A program made the position numbers and the translations under genes. Under the pieces are notes generated by a model that searched no databases, was not told the DNA's origin, and saw only the letters and a list, made by a program, of their open reading frames with translations. Below are positions 52,475-61,518 of a stretch of DNA of 64,000 bases, piece by piece. Origin of the DNA: Pseudomonas sp. KU43P (GTDB taxonomy: Bacteria; Pseudomonadota; Gammaproteobacteria; Pseudomonadales; Pseudomonadaceae); contig NZ_AP019365.1 of NCBI RefSeq assembly GCF_033095865.1, forward strand, positions 3,197,501 to 3,261,500, written 5' to 3'. Every line of letters starts with the position of its first letter. The stretch's first letter is position 1.

Positions 52475-52552
52475 AATCGCCGGCAAGCCGGCTCCCACAG
52501 GGTTCGTTGGCGGCTTCGCTTACCCTGTGGGAGCCGGCTTGCCGGCGATTGG
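52475..52552. repeat. REP pair (reverse then forward)
   Basis: Near-perfect copies at 52475-52503 and 52523-52552 between convergent genes, preceded by a GGGGCCGC/GCGGCCC hairpin. Confidence 0.92.
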
Positions 52553-52581
52553 GCTGCAAAGCAGCCCCCTTGACAGATCAA

Positions 52582-54219
52582 TCAGGCAATCGCCGCATCC
52601 ACCAGCACCTGCGCTTCCGCGACCAGGCGCTGCAAGTGCGCCTCGTCGATGAAACTCTCGGCGTAGATCTTGTAGATATCTTCGGTGCCCGAAGGCCGCG
52701 CGGCAAACCAGCCGTTGGCCGTCATCACCTTCAGGCCACCAATCGCCTGACCATTGCCCGGCGCATGGCTGAGAATCTGCACGATCGGCTCGCCCGCCAG
52801 CTCGGTCGATTTCACCTGCTCCGGCGCCAACTTGCTCAACAGAGCCTTCTGCTTGGCGTCGGCCTTGGCCTCGACCCGCGTGGCAAACGGCTTGCCGAGT
52901 GCCGCCGTGAGATCGGCATAGGCCTGGCTCGGGTTGCGTCCGGTACGCGCGGTCATCTCCGCCGCCAGCAGCGCCGGGATCAGTCCGTCCTTGTCGGTGG
53001 CCCACACCGAACCGTCTCGGCGCAAGAACGATGCGCCAGCACTCTCTTCACCGCCAAAGCCCAACGAACCGTCGAACAGGCCCTGGGCAAAGAACTTGAA
53101 GCCCACCGGTACTTCGTACAGCTCGCGCCCCAGGCGCTCGGTGACCCGGTCGATCAAACCACTGGACACCACGGTCTTGCCCACTGCGGCATCGCTGCGC
53201 CATTGCGGACGGTTGCGGTACAGATAATCGATGGCCACAGCCAGGTAATTGTTCGGTGGCAACAGGCCGTCGGCGGTGACGATGCCATGGCGGTCGTGGT
53301 CCGGGTCGCAGGCAAAGGCCACGTCGAAGCGCTCGCGCAAGCCGATCAGGCCTTGCATGGCGTAGGGCGAGGATGGGTCCATGCGAATCTGGCCGTCCCA
53401 GTCGACGGTCATGAAGCGGAAGGTCGGGTCGACTTCGGTGTTCACCACTTCCAGGTTCAGCTGATAACGCTCGGCGATTGCCGACCAGTAGCGCACCCCT
53501 GCCCCGCCCAGCGGGTCGACGCCCAGGCGCAGGTTGGCGGCGCGAATCACGTCGAAGTCGATGACGTTTTCCAGGTCGGCCACGTAGTGTTCGATGTAGT
53601 CATGGCGCTGGGTGGTCGAAGCCTGCAGGGCCTGGGCATGAGCCATACGCTTGACCCCGGCCAGATCGGCTGCCAGCAGTTCGTTGGCCTTGGCCTCGAT
53701 CCACTTGGTCACGTCGCTGTCGGCCGGCCCGCCATTGGGCGGGTTGTACTTGAAGCCACCGCTTTGCGGCGGGTTGTGCGACGGGGTGATGACGATGCCA
53801 TCGGCCAGGCCTTGGGTGCGCCCACGGTTGTAGCAGAGGATGGCGTGGGAGACGGCAGGCGTCGGGGTGTACTCGTCGTCTTTCGACAACATCACCTGCA
53901 CACCATTGGCCGCCAGCACTTCCAGGGCGCTGGCGGCAGCCGGCGCAGACAGCGCATGGGTATCGGCACCGATGAACAGCGGGCCGTCGATGCCTTTTTC
54001 CTGGCGGTACAGGCAGATGGCCTGGGTGATCGCCAGCACGTGGTTTTCGTTGAAGCTCAGGTCGAACGAACTGCCACGGTGCCCCGAAGTGCCGAAGGCC
54101 ACGCGCTGAGCCGCCACGGCGGCGTCGGGGCGGCCGGTGTAGTAAGCGGTGAGCAGGCGGGGGATATCGACCAGCACGCTGGCCGGAGCCGGCTTGCCTG
54201 CCAAAGGACTGAGCGTCAT
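52582..54219 (-). CDS. pgm: Phosphoglucomutase (alpha-D-glucose phosphate-specific)
   Basis: The 545-residue enzyme interconverts glucose 1-phosphate and glucose 6-phosphate. The phosphoserine loop is [11 protein letters not shown] (active-site Ser), the Mg2+ loop is DPDHDRHG, the sugar loop GGEESAG and the phosphate-binding [15 protein letters not shown]. Length matches the Pgm (not AlgC) family. ATG 54219 has TGAGG seven bases upstream. Confidence 0.95.
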   Translation of the reverse strand: MTLSPLAGKPAPASVLVDIPRLLTAYYTGRPDAAVAAQRVAFGTSGHRGSSFDLSFNENHVLAITQAICLYRQEKGIDGPLFIGADTHALSAPAAASALEVLAANGVQVMLSKDDEYTPTPAVSHAILCYNRGRTQGLADGIVITPSHNPPQSGGFKYNPPNGGPADSDVTKWIEAKANELLAADLAGVKRMAHAQALQASTTQRHDYIEHYVADLENVIDFDVIRAANLRLGVDPLGGAGVRYWSAIAERYQLNLEVVNTEVDPTFRFMTVDWDGQIRMDPSSPYAMQGLIGLRERFDVAFACDPDHDRHGIVTADGLLPPNNYLAVAIDYLYRNRPQWRSDAAVGKTVVSSGLIDRVTERLGRELYEVPVGFKFFAQGLFDGSLGFGGEESAGASFLRRDGSVWATDKDGLIPALLAAEMTARTGRNPSQAYADLTAALGKPFATRVEAKADAKQKALLSKLAPEQVKSTELAGEPIVQILSHAPGNGQAIGGLKVMTANGWFAARPSGTEDIYKIYAESFIDEAHLQRLVAEAQVLVDAAIA

Positions 54220-54304
54220 GCAGAAACCTCAAGTTCAACGGATGTTGGAGTTGGAACACGCAGTGTACTGGGAGTTGCAATGCCGCGCGACGGCCCATCG
54301 GGTA

Positions 54305-56566
54305 TTATTCGCTGGCCGTTCGCCACCAGCTGGGAAACATCTGCTGCACCCGGGCTTCGGCAAAGCGCTGGTCGATCAGCACCAGCACCCCGCGGTCTTG
54401 GTCGCCGCGTATCACCCGGCCTGCCGCCTGGATCACCTTGCGCACACCGGGATACAGGTAGGCGTAGTCGAACCCTGCGCCAAACTGACGGCCCAGGCGC
54501 TGCTTGAACTGCTCATTGACCGGGTTGACCTGGGGCAACCCGAGCGTGGCGACGAACGCACCGATCAAGCGCGTACCGGGCAAGTCCACGCCTTCGCCGA
54601 AGGCACCACCAAGCACAGCGAAACCTACGCCCTGGCCATCCGCCACGAAGCGCTCGAGAAACGCCTGGCGCGCGGTTTCGTCCATGCCCGGCGCCTGGGC
54701 CCACGTGGGGATCGCGGGGTGTTGCTCGGCCAACAGGCCGGCGACCTGCTGCAGGTACTCGAAGCTGCTGAAGAACGCCAGGTAGTTGCCCGGCTGGCGC
54801 TGGTACTGCTCGGCGATCAGCGCGACGATCGGCGCCAGCGAGGCCTGGCGCTCCTGGTAGCGGGTCGACACCTGGCTGGCGATACGCACTTCGAGCTGTT
54901 CGGCACGAAACGGCGCGGCCACTTCCAGCCAGGCGGTATCGGCCGGCATGCCCAGCAGGTCGGTGTAGAAATGCCGCGGGCTCAGGGTGGCGGAAAACAG
55001 CGTCACGCTGCGCGCGGCCTGCATGCGTGGGCCGAGCAGGCGGGCCGGGTTGACGTTGCGCAGGCACAGGGTGGCCAGTTTGCGCTTGCGCGGCCCTTCG
55101 CGCTGGGTGATGTCGAACAGAAAGTGCTCGTCGAACAGCTCGGCGACCCGGCTGAACTGCAGCGACTGGTAGAAGAACTGCAATACCTGCGGGTCCAGTT
55201 CGGTGGGCTGCTGATTGAAGCGCTCCTGGATCAACCCGATGCACTGCTGCAAGGCGCGCAGGAAGTCTTCGGGCAAGCACTCGCTGGCCGCATACGGTGC
55301 TCGTTGTGCCTTGTACAGGGCATTCCATTGGCGGTTCAGGCGGTCCAGCGCGCTGGTCAGGCCTTGCGGCTTGCTCTGGCGCAGGGCGAGCAGCTGGCCC
55401 TGGTCGAGGCTGGCGCTGTACATGCCGCGGCCGCGCTCGACCAGGTTGTGCGCCTCGTCCACCAGCACCGCGACGCGCCACTGGTTGACCTGGGCCAGGC
55501 CGAACAGCAAGGCATGGGCATCGAAGTAGTAGTTGTAGTCCGCGACCAGCACATCGACCCAGCGGGCCATCTCCTGGCCCAGGTAATAAGGGCAGACCTG
55601 GTGCTCCAGCGCCACCTCACGCAAGTTGTCGCGGTCCAGCAGGGGCCGCTGCGCCGCCGCTTCGCGTGCAGCCGGCAAGCGGTCGTAGAACCCCTGGGCC
55701 AGCGGGCAGGACTCGCCGTGGCACGCCTTGCCCGGGTGCTCGCAGGCCTTGTCACGGGCAATCAGCTCCAGCGTACGCAGGGCCGGCTGCGGCGAGGCCG
55801 CGTTCACTTGTCGCAAGGCATCCAGGGCCAACGCCCGGCCTGGCGTCTTGGCGGTCAGGAAGAACAGCTTGTCGAGCTGCTGCGGGACCACGGCCTTGAG
55901 CAACGGGAACAGGGTGCCCAGGGTCTTGCCGATGCCGGTGCTGGCCTGTGCCATCAGGCAGCGCCCGGTGCTTACTGCCTTGTACAGGGTCTCGGCAAGC
56001 TGGCGCTGGCCCTGGCGAAACTGCGGGTAGGGAAACGCCATGGCCTGCAAGCCACGGTCGCGTTCTGCCAGGCGCTGCTCCTGGCCCTGAGCCCAAGCCA
56101 GAAATCGCCGGCACTGGGTTTCGAAGAACTCACGCAGCATATCGGCACTGCAGGGCTCGCTGATCAGCGTCTGGTCGTCGTTGTCCACGTCCAGGTACAC
56201 CAGCGCCACCTCGATGGTGGGCAACTGCCGCGCCTGGCACAGCAGCCAGGCATAGACCTTGGCCTGGGCCCAGTGCAATTGGCGATGGTTGGCCGGCTGG
56301 CGAGCCAGGTCGCCACGGTAGGTCTTGATCTCCTCCAGGCGGTTGGCGACAGGGTCGTAACCGTCGGCACGGCCACGTACCTGCAAGCCTTGATACTGGC
56401 CTTCGAGCGGGACTTCCGCTTCATAGCCGGCCGCACGCCGGGCAACTACCCGGCGATGGCCCTCCATCCCCTCCTGGGCAGTCGGCGAGGGGGTGAAGCG
56501 CAGGTCCAGGTCACCGACCTTGGCACTGAACTCGCACAAGGCGCGCACGGCCACCCGATAGCTCAC
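54305..56566 (-). CDS. DinG/Rad3-type DNA helicase with N-terminal PD-(D/E)XK nuclease domain
   Basis: The 753-residue protein combines a RecB/Cas4-like nuclease domain (residues 1-170; RADGYD and EEIKTYRGD give the D...ExK site) with an XPD-type superfamily 2 helicase: Walker A ASTGIGKT, iron-sulfur cysteines in CEHPGKACHGESC and CPYY, VDEAHN box, SATLSP and a C-terminal QAAGRVIRG. The start is GTG 56566, overlapping the upstream stop by four bases (GTGA), so it is translationally coupled to the FAN1-type gene. The pair sits behind a LexA box and should act in repair of blocked or cross-linked DNA. Confidence 0.88.
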   Translation of the reverse strand: MSYRVAVRALCEFSAKVGDLDLRFTPSPTAQEGMEGHRRVVARRAAGYEAEVPLEGQYQGLQVRGRADGYDPVANRLEEIKTYRGDLARQPANHRQLHWAQAKVYAWLLCQARQLPTIEVALVYLDVDNDDQTLISEPCSADMLREFFETQCRRFLAWAQGQEQRLAERDRGLQAMAFPYPQFRQGQRQLAETLYKAVSTGRCLMAQASTGIGKTLGTLFPLLKAVVPQQLDKLFFLTAKTPGRALALDALRQVNAASPQPALRTLELIARDKACEHPGKACHGESCPLAQGFYDRLPAAREAAAQRPLLDRDNLREVALEHQVCPYYLGQEMARWVDVLVADYNYYFDAHALLFGLAQVNQWRVAVLVDEAHNLVERGRGMYSASLDQGQLLALRQSKPQGLTSALDRLNRQWNALYKAQRAPYAASECLPEDFLRALQQCIGLIQERFNQQPTELDPQVLQFFYQSLQFSRVAELFDEHFLFDITQREGPRKRKLATLCLRNVNPARLLGPRMQAARSVTLFSATLSPRHFYTDLLGMPADTAWLEVAAPFRAEQLEVRIASQVSTRYQERQASLAPIVALIAEQYQRQPGNYLAFFSSFEYLQQVAGLLAEQHPAIPTWAQAPGMDETARQAFLERFVADGQGVGFAVLGGAFGEGVDLPGTRLIGAFVATLGLPQVNPVNEQFKQRLGRQFGAGFDYAYLYPGVRKVIQAAGRVIRGDQDRGVLVLIDQRFAEARVQQMFPSWWRTASE

Positions 56567-58212
56567 GCCGGGCCACCCCAACGCACATGACAGACCGCCA
56601 CCGGCAGGTGGTGCTCGGCACAGAATTCCAGCCAGCGCAGCTGGTTGTCCTGCAGGCGATCCCCCGGCCCCTTGACCTCGATCATGCGGTAACTGCCCTG
56701 CTCCGGCCAGAACTGGATCAGGTCCGGCATGCCGGCGCGGTTGTTGCGGATGTCCTGCAACAGGCGCAGAAAGCACTGCTTGAGGTGCGCCGGCGGCAGG
56801 CAGGCCAGGGCCTGTTCGAGCAAGGCCTGGTCGAGCATCGACCAGAACACGAACGGTGACTGCAGGCCGTGCTTGGTCGCGAAGCAGTCGAGAATGGCCT
56901 GGCGATGGGTGCCGTCGTCGAGCCGCCCGAGGCAGGCGTCGAACAAGGCGGCGCGGCGCAGTTGGAAATCGGCGTCGTGCAGGTCCTGCGGCGCGGCCTG
57001 GAACGGGTGGAAGAAGGCGCCGGGAACCGGGGCGAAAATCGCGTCCCAGCACAACAGGCCGAACAGGCTGTTAAGCAAGGTGTTCTCCACGTAGTGCACC
57101 TCAGCCCCAGCTTGCGCCAGGTGCTGCCGCACGGCCTCCTCGACACCCAGCTCGGCAAGCTCGCGCGGCAACTCTAGCTCGATGAGTTGCGGCGCCGTGG
57201 TGCGCCGGCGCGGCTGCGCGGGGCCGCCAAGCTTGCGTGCCAGGCGCGGCAACATGCGCTGCAGTGCCTGCACCTCCAAGGCATTGGCGGGGGCGGCGGC
57301 CAGTTGCACGGCCAGCTCATGGGCCTGGGCCCAGCGCTCGCAGCGTTCGAGCACCCGCACCTGGCGAATGCGCGCTTGCGCATGGTTGCTGCGGCCATAC
57401 ACTGTCAGGGCCAAGTCCCAGTCACCAAGGCGTTCGCAGTGCCGGCCGAGAGCGAACAGCAGGCGCCCGTGGCGCCGTGCCAGCCAAGGGTTGTCGCTGC
57501 GCCACTGGGCCAAGGCATCGAGGATCGCGGCAGGCGCCTCGCCCTGTTCCAGGCGCTCGGTGCAGTGGTGCAAGGCCATCGCCAGGTCGACCTCGCTACG
57601 CTGCTGCAGGGCTCGAGAGCCGGGGCTGAACGGCACCTGCTCGAAACGCAGCACACCCAGGTCGGCCAGCACGAAGTCCGACCAATCCTGGTACAGGTTG
57701 CCGAAAAACAGCAGGCGCATGCGGTCGCACAACGGCTGCAAGCACCACTGCAGGATGCCCACCGGCGCCTGCTCGAACCATTGCGCCAGCGGCCTGGGCG
57801 CCAGGGCCAAGCCCTGTAGCTGCGCGAACAGGTCGCTTTTGGCCGCACGCGGACGGCTCAGTTGCCCGGCAAAGCCATGGGCAAGCTCGTCCTTGCGCAA
57901 CAACGCGAACAACTGATCCAGGCTCAACTGCTCCGGCTCGCGCACCCAGCCCAACGCCTGCAAGGGCTGCAGCGCACGCACGGTATCGCCGATCTCGGCA
58001 TAGTCGAGCCGGTCGCTGCGAAACAGCTCGCCCTTGCGCATCACCATGCGCACCATCAGCGCCTGAGCCGACTGCTCCAGGGCCACGAATGCCTGCAGGA
58101 AGGCCAGTTCCTGGTCATCGAGCAAATCGGCGTAACGTTGTTCGACCCACTGCAACACCTGGCGAAAATTGTGCAGGTAATACAACGGGTCCTCGACGGA
58201 ATGGGCAATCAC
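56563..58212 (-). CDS. FAN1-type VRR-NUC structure-specific nuclease
   Basis: The protein of about 549 residues matches bacterial FAN1. It has a helical DNA-binding N-terminus (DPLYYLHNFRQVLQWVEQRY), a TPR-like middle part and a C-terminal VRR-NUC domain. Catalytic residues appear in ENTLLNSLFGL, GMPDLIQFW and MIEVKGPGDRLQDNQ. FAN1 resolves interstrand cross-links and 5' flaps. The GTG at 58242 lies on top of a LexA box, so GTG 58212 (VIAHSVEDPLYY) is the preferred start. The downstream helicase overlaps by four bases. Confidence 0.88.
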   Translation of the reverse strand: MIAHSVEDPLYYLHNFRQVLQWVEQRYADLLDDQELAFLQAFVALEQSAQALMVRMVMRKGELFRSDRLDYAEIGDTVRALQPLQALGWVREPEQLSLDQLFALLRKDELAHGFAGQLSRPRAAKSDLFAQLQGLALAPRPLAQWFEQAPVGILQWCLQPLCDRMRLLFFGNLYQDWSDFVLADLGVLRFEQVPFSPGSRALQQRSEVDLAMALHHCTERLEQGEAPAAILDALAQWRSDNPWLARRHGRLLFALGRHCERLGDWDLALTVYGRSNHAQARIRQVRVLERCERWAQAHELAVQLAAAPANALEVQALQRMLPRLARKLGGPAQPRRRTTAPQLIELELPRELAELGVEEAVRQHLAQAGAEVHYVENTLLNSLFGLLCWDAIFAPVPGAFFHPFQAAPQDLHDADFQLRRAALFDACLGRLDDGTHRQAILDCFATKHGLQSPFVFWSMLDQALLEQALACLPPAHLKQCFLRLLQDIRNNRAGMPDLIQFWPEQGSYRMIEVKGPGDRLQDNQLRWLEFCAEHHLPVAVCHVRWGGPA

Positions 58213-58241
58213 GAGGCATGGTCGGGCGGCAAAATTGAGCA

Positions 58242-58257
58242 CTGTTTATACATACAG
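58242..58257 (-). promoter_or_regulatory. LexA (SOS) box upstream of the FAN1/helicase operon
   Basis: On the minus strand the sequence reads CTGTATGTATAAACAG, a CTGT-N8-ACAG match to the gammaproteobacterial LexA consensus. It lies 29 bases before the preferred FAN1 start, so the nuclease/helicase pair is predicted to be damage-induced. Confidence 0.75.
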
Positions 58258-58329
58258 ATAGCGCGCCCTGGCAAGCGCCATGGATCGCATTACCCTGGCG
58301 TTCACCGCCTGCCGACGAAAGGCAGGCAC

Positions 58330-59664
58330 TCACGCCTCATCAGCCGCCCGCTTCGCGCCATGCACCGCCAGCGCTTCCCCTAGCCTGAACACGGCCTCGC
58401 GCAGTGCGCTGGGCTGCTCACCTGTCCAGGTCAGCAGCAGGCAATGCCGGTAACGCCCCTGCAGGCTGAACTGCGCGCCTGCCATTACCGCCAGGGCGGT
58501 TCCTGCCATCGCCGCCACCACACGATCCGCGAGCGCCGGCCGCCGCAGCCGTACCCACACGGCATGCCCGCCCTCGGGCACGGTGAACACCAGCTGCCCG
58601 CCCAGGTGCGCGTCCAACTGATCGCAGAGCTGGCGCATGCGCTGGCCCAGCACCACGCGCTGGCGACTCAGGTGTCGGTCGATCTCGCCTTTGCTGAACA
58701 TCTGCGCCAGGGCCTGCTGGCGCAGCGGTGGCAACTGGAAAGCGCGCCGAGCAAAAGCTTCACCCAGCACCGGATGCCGGCCCAGCACGTAAGCATAGGG
58801 GGCCTCGGCCCCGACTGCGGCTTCAAGCGAGCCGAGCACCAGCAACCAACGCGGATCGACCCGGTCACGCAGGCGCGCGCCAGATGACGCTGCGAAACGG
58901 CGTTCGCTGTCCAGGTCGTTTTCCAGCAACCAGATAGGCTGCCCTTCCAGCAGCCGAGCGACCTGTTGCTGGTCGTATGCCGAAATCATCCCGCCTCCTG
59001 GCAGGCCAAGGCAGGACGGCATGATCAGCATTCGCACCGAACCTTGCCCGAGCAACTGCGCCAGGCTCCCAAGGTCAAAGCCGCCCTCACTGTCCAACGG
59101 CACTTCCAGCACTTGCATGCCAAGGCGCTGCAGCACGCGCAGCAAGCGCCAGCAACAAGGCGATGCCACCAAAATCGTGCCGCCCTGCAGCGCCAATGCG
59201 GCCAGCAGCGTTTCCAGCACGGCCTGCACGTCCGGGCCGAGGTGCACATGCTCGGTCTTCCAGAGCTGGCCGCCCGCCCGGGCATAACGGTCGGCCAAGG
59301 CCTCCCGCAGGCGCACGCTCGCGCTGCACGGCGGCATGGCCTGCACACGCTGTCGCGCCAGGCGCCGCTCATGGGCAAGCAGCGTACGTTCCAGGTTCGG
59401 CTGCACGGGCTCGGCGCTGCGGGGCATGCGTGCCTCGCCCGTGCCCACGCTGAGCTGGGCGAAGTAACCGGACTTCGCCACCGAACGCACACGCCCTTCA
59501 TTTTCCAGCAGGCCATAAGCGGCCTGAACGGTGGCCAGCGACACCCGCAGGCGCCGGGCCAAGGCGCGCAACGAGGGCAGACGCAGCTCCCCGCCGCGCT
59601 CCGCCTGGTCGATCAACGCCTGCAGGTAGCGATACACCTTGTGATAGGCAAACTCTCGCCCCAT
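58330..59664 (-). CDS. MocR-type (GntR helix-turn-helix plus aminotransferase-like domain) regulator lacking the PLP lysine
   Basis: The 444-residue protein has a GntR-type winged helix (LPSLRALARRLRVSLATVQAAYGLLENEG, residues 29-57) and a degenerate class I aminotransferase domain. The conserved ENDLDSERRF box (usual EDDYDSEFR) is present, but the PLP-lysine motif GSFSK reads GSLEA, putting Ala at position 282. It probably does not form the usual PLP aldimine. ATG 59664 overlaps the stop of the upstream gene by one base, so the two are co-translated. The regulated genes may be this operon itself. Confidence 0.82.
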   Translation of the reverse strand: MGREFAYHKVYRYLQALIDQAERGGELRLPSLRALARRLRVSLATVQAAYGLLENEGRVRSVAKSGYFAQLSVGTGEARMPRSAEPVQPNLERTLLAHERRLARQRVQAMPPCSASVRLREALADRYARAGGQLWKTEHVHLGPDVQAVLETLLAALALQGGTILVASPCCWRLLRVLQRLGMQVLEVPLDSEGGFDLGSLAQLLGQGSVRMLIMPSCLGLPGGGMISAYDQQQVARLLEGQPIWLLENDLDSERRFAASSGARLRDRVDPRWLLVLGSLEAAVGAEAPYAYVLGRHPVLGEAFARRAFQLPPLRQQALAQMFSKGEIDRHLSRQRVVLGQRMRQLCDQLDAHLGGQLVFTVPEGGHAVWVRLRRPALADRVVAAMAGTALAVMAGAQFSLQGRYRHCLLLTWTGEQPSALREAVFRLGEALAVHGAKRAADEA

Positions 59665-61016
59665 CAGACGGCGGCCTCGCGGGCCAGCAGGCGCAGGCGT
59701 ACATCGCGCCGTGCCAGGCCGGCCAACAGGCTCCTGGTAGCGTGCTGCAAACGCCCGCCATAGATGGCCCGCAAATGCCCAAGCGCCAGGCCGCTGGTGT
59801 TGACCAGCCAATGCTTCACCGCATCGGGGCAGGGTTTGCCTTGCAGGGCACGGTGCAGGTAGGGCAACGCCACCAGCATGTCGGGGTGGCGACACCGTAA
59901 AAAGCGCTCCAGGCCCCGCCCCCGCTCGGCGAATGGGACGTACAGCATGCAAATGAGCTGGGACTGGTCGACACCATACGCCTGGGTGAACCGTGCCTGC
60001 TGCGGTACCTGCTGATTACCTGGTGCCCGTTGACCAACCAGGCGTAACGCCTCCCGGCGCGGGGGCTGCGCCAGGCAGCGCGAATGCAGGTCATGCAGCT
60101 GCGCCAGGGCCAGCGGGTCCAGATAGGCCGCCAGCGGTGTGGTGTCCTGCGCAGGCTCCAGGTGCTGACCCATCATGCGGTCGAGCTCACCTTCGCTCAG
60201 CAGCTGGGGCAGCAGGTCATCAATTGCCAGGAGCCTCATCGGAGCCTGGGCAGGCTGCTCGTGGCTTGGCATCTCTGGCTCGCCTACCGGCAAGCCGGAC
60301 AGCCCGTGCAACTGGCCGAGCCGTTCGGCCAATGCCGCCAGGCAAGGTTGCGCGGTGATCAGGCCCGTGTCCCCCGCCAGGCGCAGCCCCCGGCGTGCCC
60401 ATGCCAGGTAGCGGCGCCGCTGACGCACGGGCATGGCCGTCACCAGCACGTCTGCGCACGGCTGGCCTTCGCAAGCCAGGCCCGCGGCAGCGGCCAGTTC
60501 CAGGTGCATGCGGCTGCCCAGCAAGGCTTCGGGCCGGGCGTCGACCAGATGGCCGAACAGCAACAAGGCATCGCGTGCCAGCGCCCAGGGCTCAGCGGCA
60601 CTGTGCTGGCGGTTGAACGTCTCTACCACCCCTGCCTTGACCATCTGCAAGTGAACCCGTGGGTCGTCATGCAGGAACAGCGCATCGAAACTGCGCTCAT
60701 GGTGCTCCAGCAACGCGCTGCTCGCCGCCGGCAAGCCCACCACACGTACCTGCAACTGGAAGGTCACTGGCGCACGCAAGGCAATGCTCAACTGGGCTGC
60801 ACGCAAGATGGCCAACAGCCGGGCGCTGCGGTGATCGGCGCCCTGGACCACGAGCAACTTGAACGTACCGATGTATTCCGGCCCTCCGGCCACCAGCAAC
60901 AAGCGCTGGATCAGCAACTGCAAGGAAGCGCGCTGGGGTTGGGACATATGGCCCAATAGGCGCTCCAGCACTTGTTGGTAGATATAGTGCATCGCCTGAT
61001 CGTGAATATTGCTCAC
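59664..61016 (-). CDS. Hypothetical 450-residue protein, unrecognised, operon partner of the MocR-type regulator
   Basis: I do not recognise the family. The protein is helical, rich in Leu, Ala, Arg and Gln, with no signal peptide and no clear transmembrane segment. The N-terminus (HYIYQQVLERLLGHM) and centre (LHDLHSRCLAQPPRREALRL) are amphipathic. The start is GTG 61016 with GAGGTG five bases upstream; ATG 60992 is an alternative. Its stop overlaps the MocR-type start by one base. Direct repeats lie about 100 bases upstream. The joint arrangement suggests it works with, or is controlled by, that regulator. Confidence 0.75.
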   Translation of the reverse strand: MSNIHDQAMHYIYQQVLERLLGHMSQPQRASLQLLIQRLLLVAGGPEYIGTFKLLVVQGADHRSARLLAILRAAQLSIALRAPVTFQLQVRVVGLPAASSALLEHHERSFDALFLHDDPRVHLQMVKAGVVETFNRQHSAAEPWALARDALLLFGHLVDARPEALLGSRMHLELAAAAGLACEGQPCADVLVTAMPVRQRRRYLAWARRGLRLAGDTGLITAQPCLAALAERLGQLHGLSGLPVGEPEMPSHEQPAQAPMRLLAIDDLLPQLLSEGELDRMMGQHLEPAQDTTPLAAYLDPLALAQLHDLHSRCLAQPPRREALRLVGQRAPGNQQVPQQARFTQAYGVDQSQLICMLYVPFAERGRGLERFLRCRHPDMLVALPYLHRALQGKPCPDAVKHWLVNTSGLALGHLRAIYGGRLQHATRSLLAGLARRDVRLRLLAREAAV

Positions 61017-61110
61017 GGGTCACCTCACTGCTTCAGTCATGCACCGCGTTGTTATTGTTGGCACCAACCGTCGCGCGGTGTAATCAATCTAAGAAATTTC
61101 CCATAGCTCT

Positions 61111-61136
61111 TTAGGAAAAACCCACTTAGGTAAAAC
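61111..61136. promoter_or_regulatory. 11-bp direct repeats upstream of the MocR operon
   Basis: TTAGGAAAAAC (61111-61121) and TTAGGTAAAAC (61126-61136) are direct repeats with one mismatch and a 15-base period, 95-120 bases upstream of the GTG at 61016. MocR-type regulators such as GabR and PdxR bind direct repeats, so this is a candidate operator; binding is inferred. Confidence 0.45.
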
Positions 61137-61472
61137 TGAAGTAGCGAAACACTGTCGCCAAACCATCGAGAAATAAGATCCCCTTCGCACCCCCAACGCC
61201 TGACGCCCTAGCCCAGCGCAGGGCCTCCCCCTCTTCATCGCACGCTCCTTGCGTTAACTATCATTGCGCCATTATCGAGTGTTGCTGAACGAATAAAAGA
61301 TACAGACCACGGTAAAAAAACCATTCAGTTGCGGGGAAAACACCAACACAGCCGCTGATCTTGCCGAATTAAAGGGGGGGCATTGCGGGCAATGCCAGCC
61401 ACAAGCAAGTCTCCGTTAATAAGGGCATGAGACGCTTGAGCTTTAGTTGTGGGAATTATCTGATTTTCAGAC

Positions 61473-61497
61473 AAAAAACCCGGGCTGAGCCCGGGCT
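61473..61497 (-). terminator. Intrinsic terminator of the alcohol-dehydrogenase gene
   Basis: Read on the minus strand, a CCCGGGC/GCCCGGG stem with a two-base loop is followed by a run of six T residues. Confidence 0.9.
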
Positions 61498-61518
61498 TGT
61501 TTCACTGGCAGCGCCCTG

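Larger units (their letters stand above)
61017..61518. other. Intergenic region of about 500 bp
   Basis: No supported gene is present. It holds the direct repeats at 61111-61136, an AT-rich stretch around 61280-61325, and the terminator of the downstream minus-strand dehydrogenase gene at 61473-61497. Nothing else is recognised at 61140-61470. Confidence 0.6.

Noticed and set aside
54149..56590. 813-codon plus-strand frame
   Set aside because: Antisense to the DinG/Rad3-type helicase, whose motifs are intact.
58242..58244. GTG 58242 as the FAN1 start codon
   Set aside because: It overlaps the LexA box and has no ribosome site; the next in-frame GTG at 58212 leaves room for the operator.
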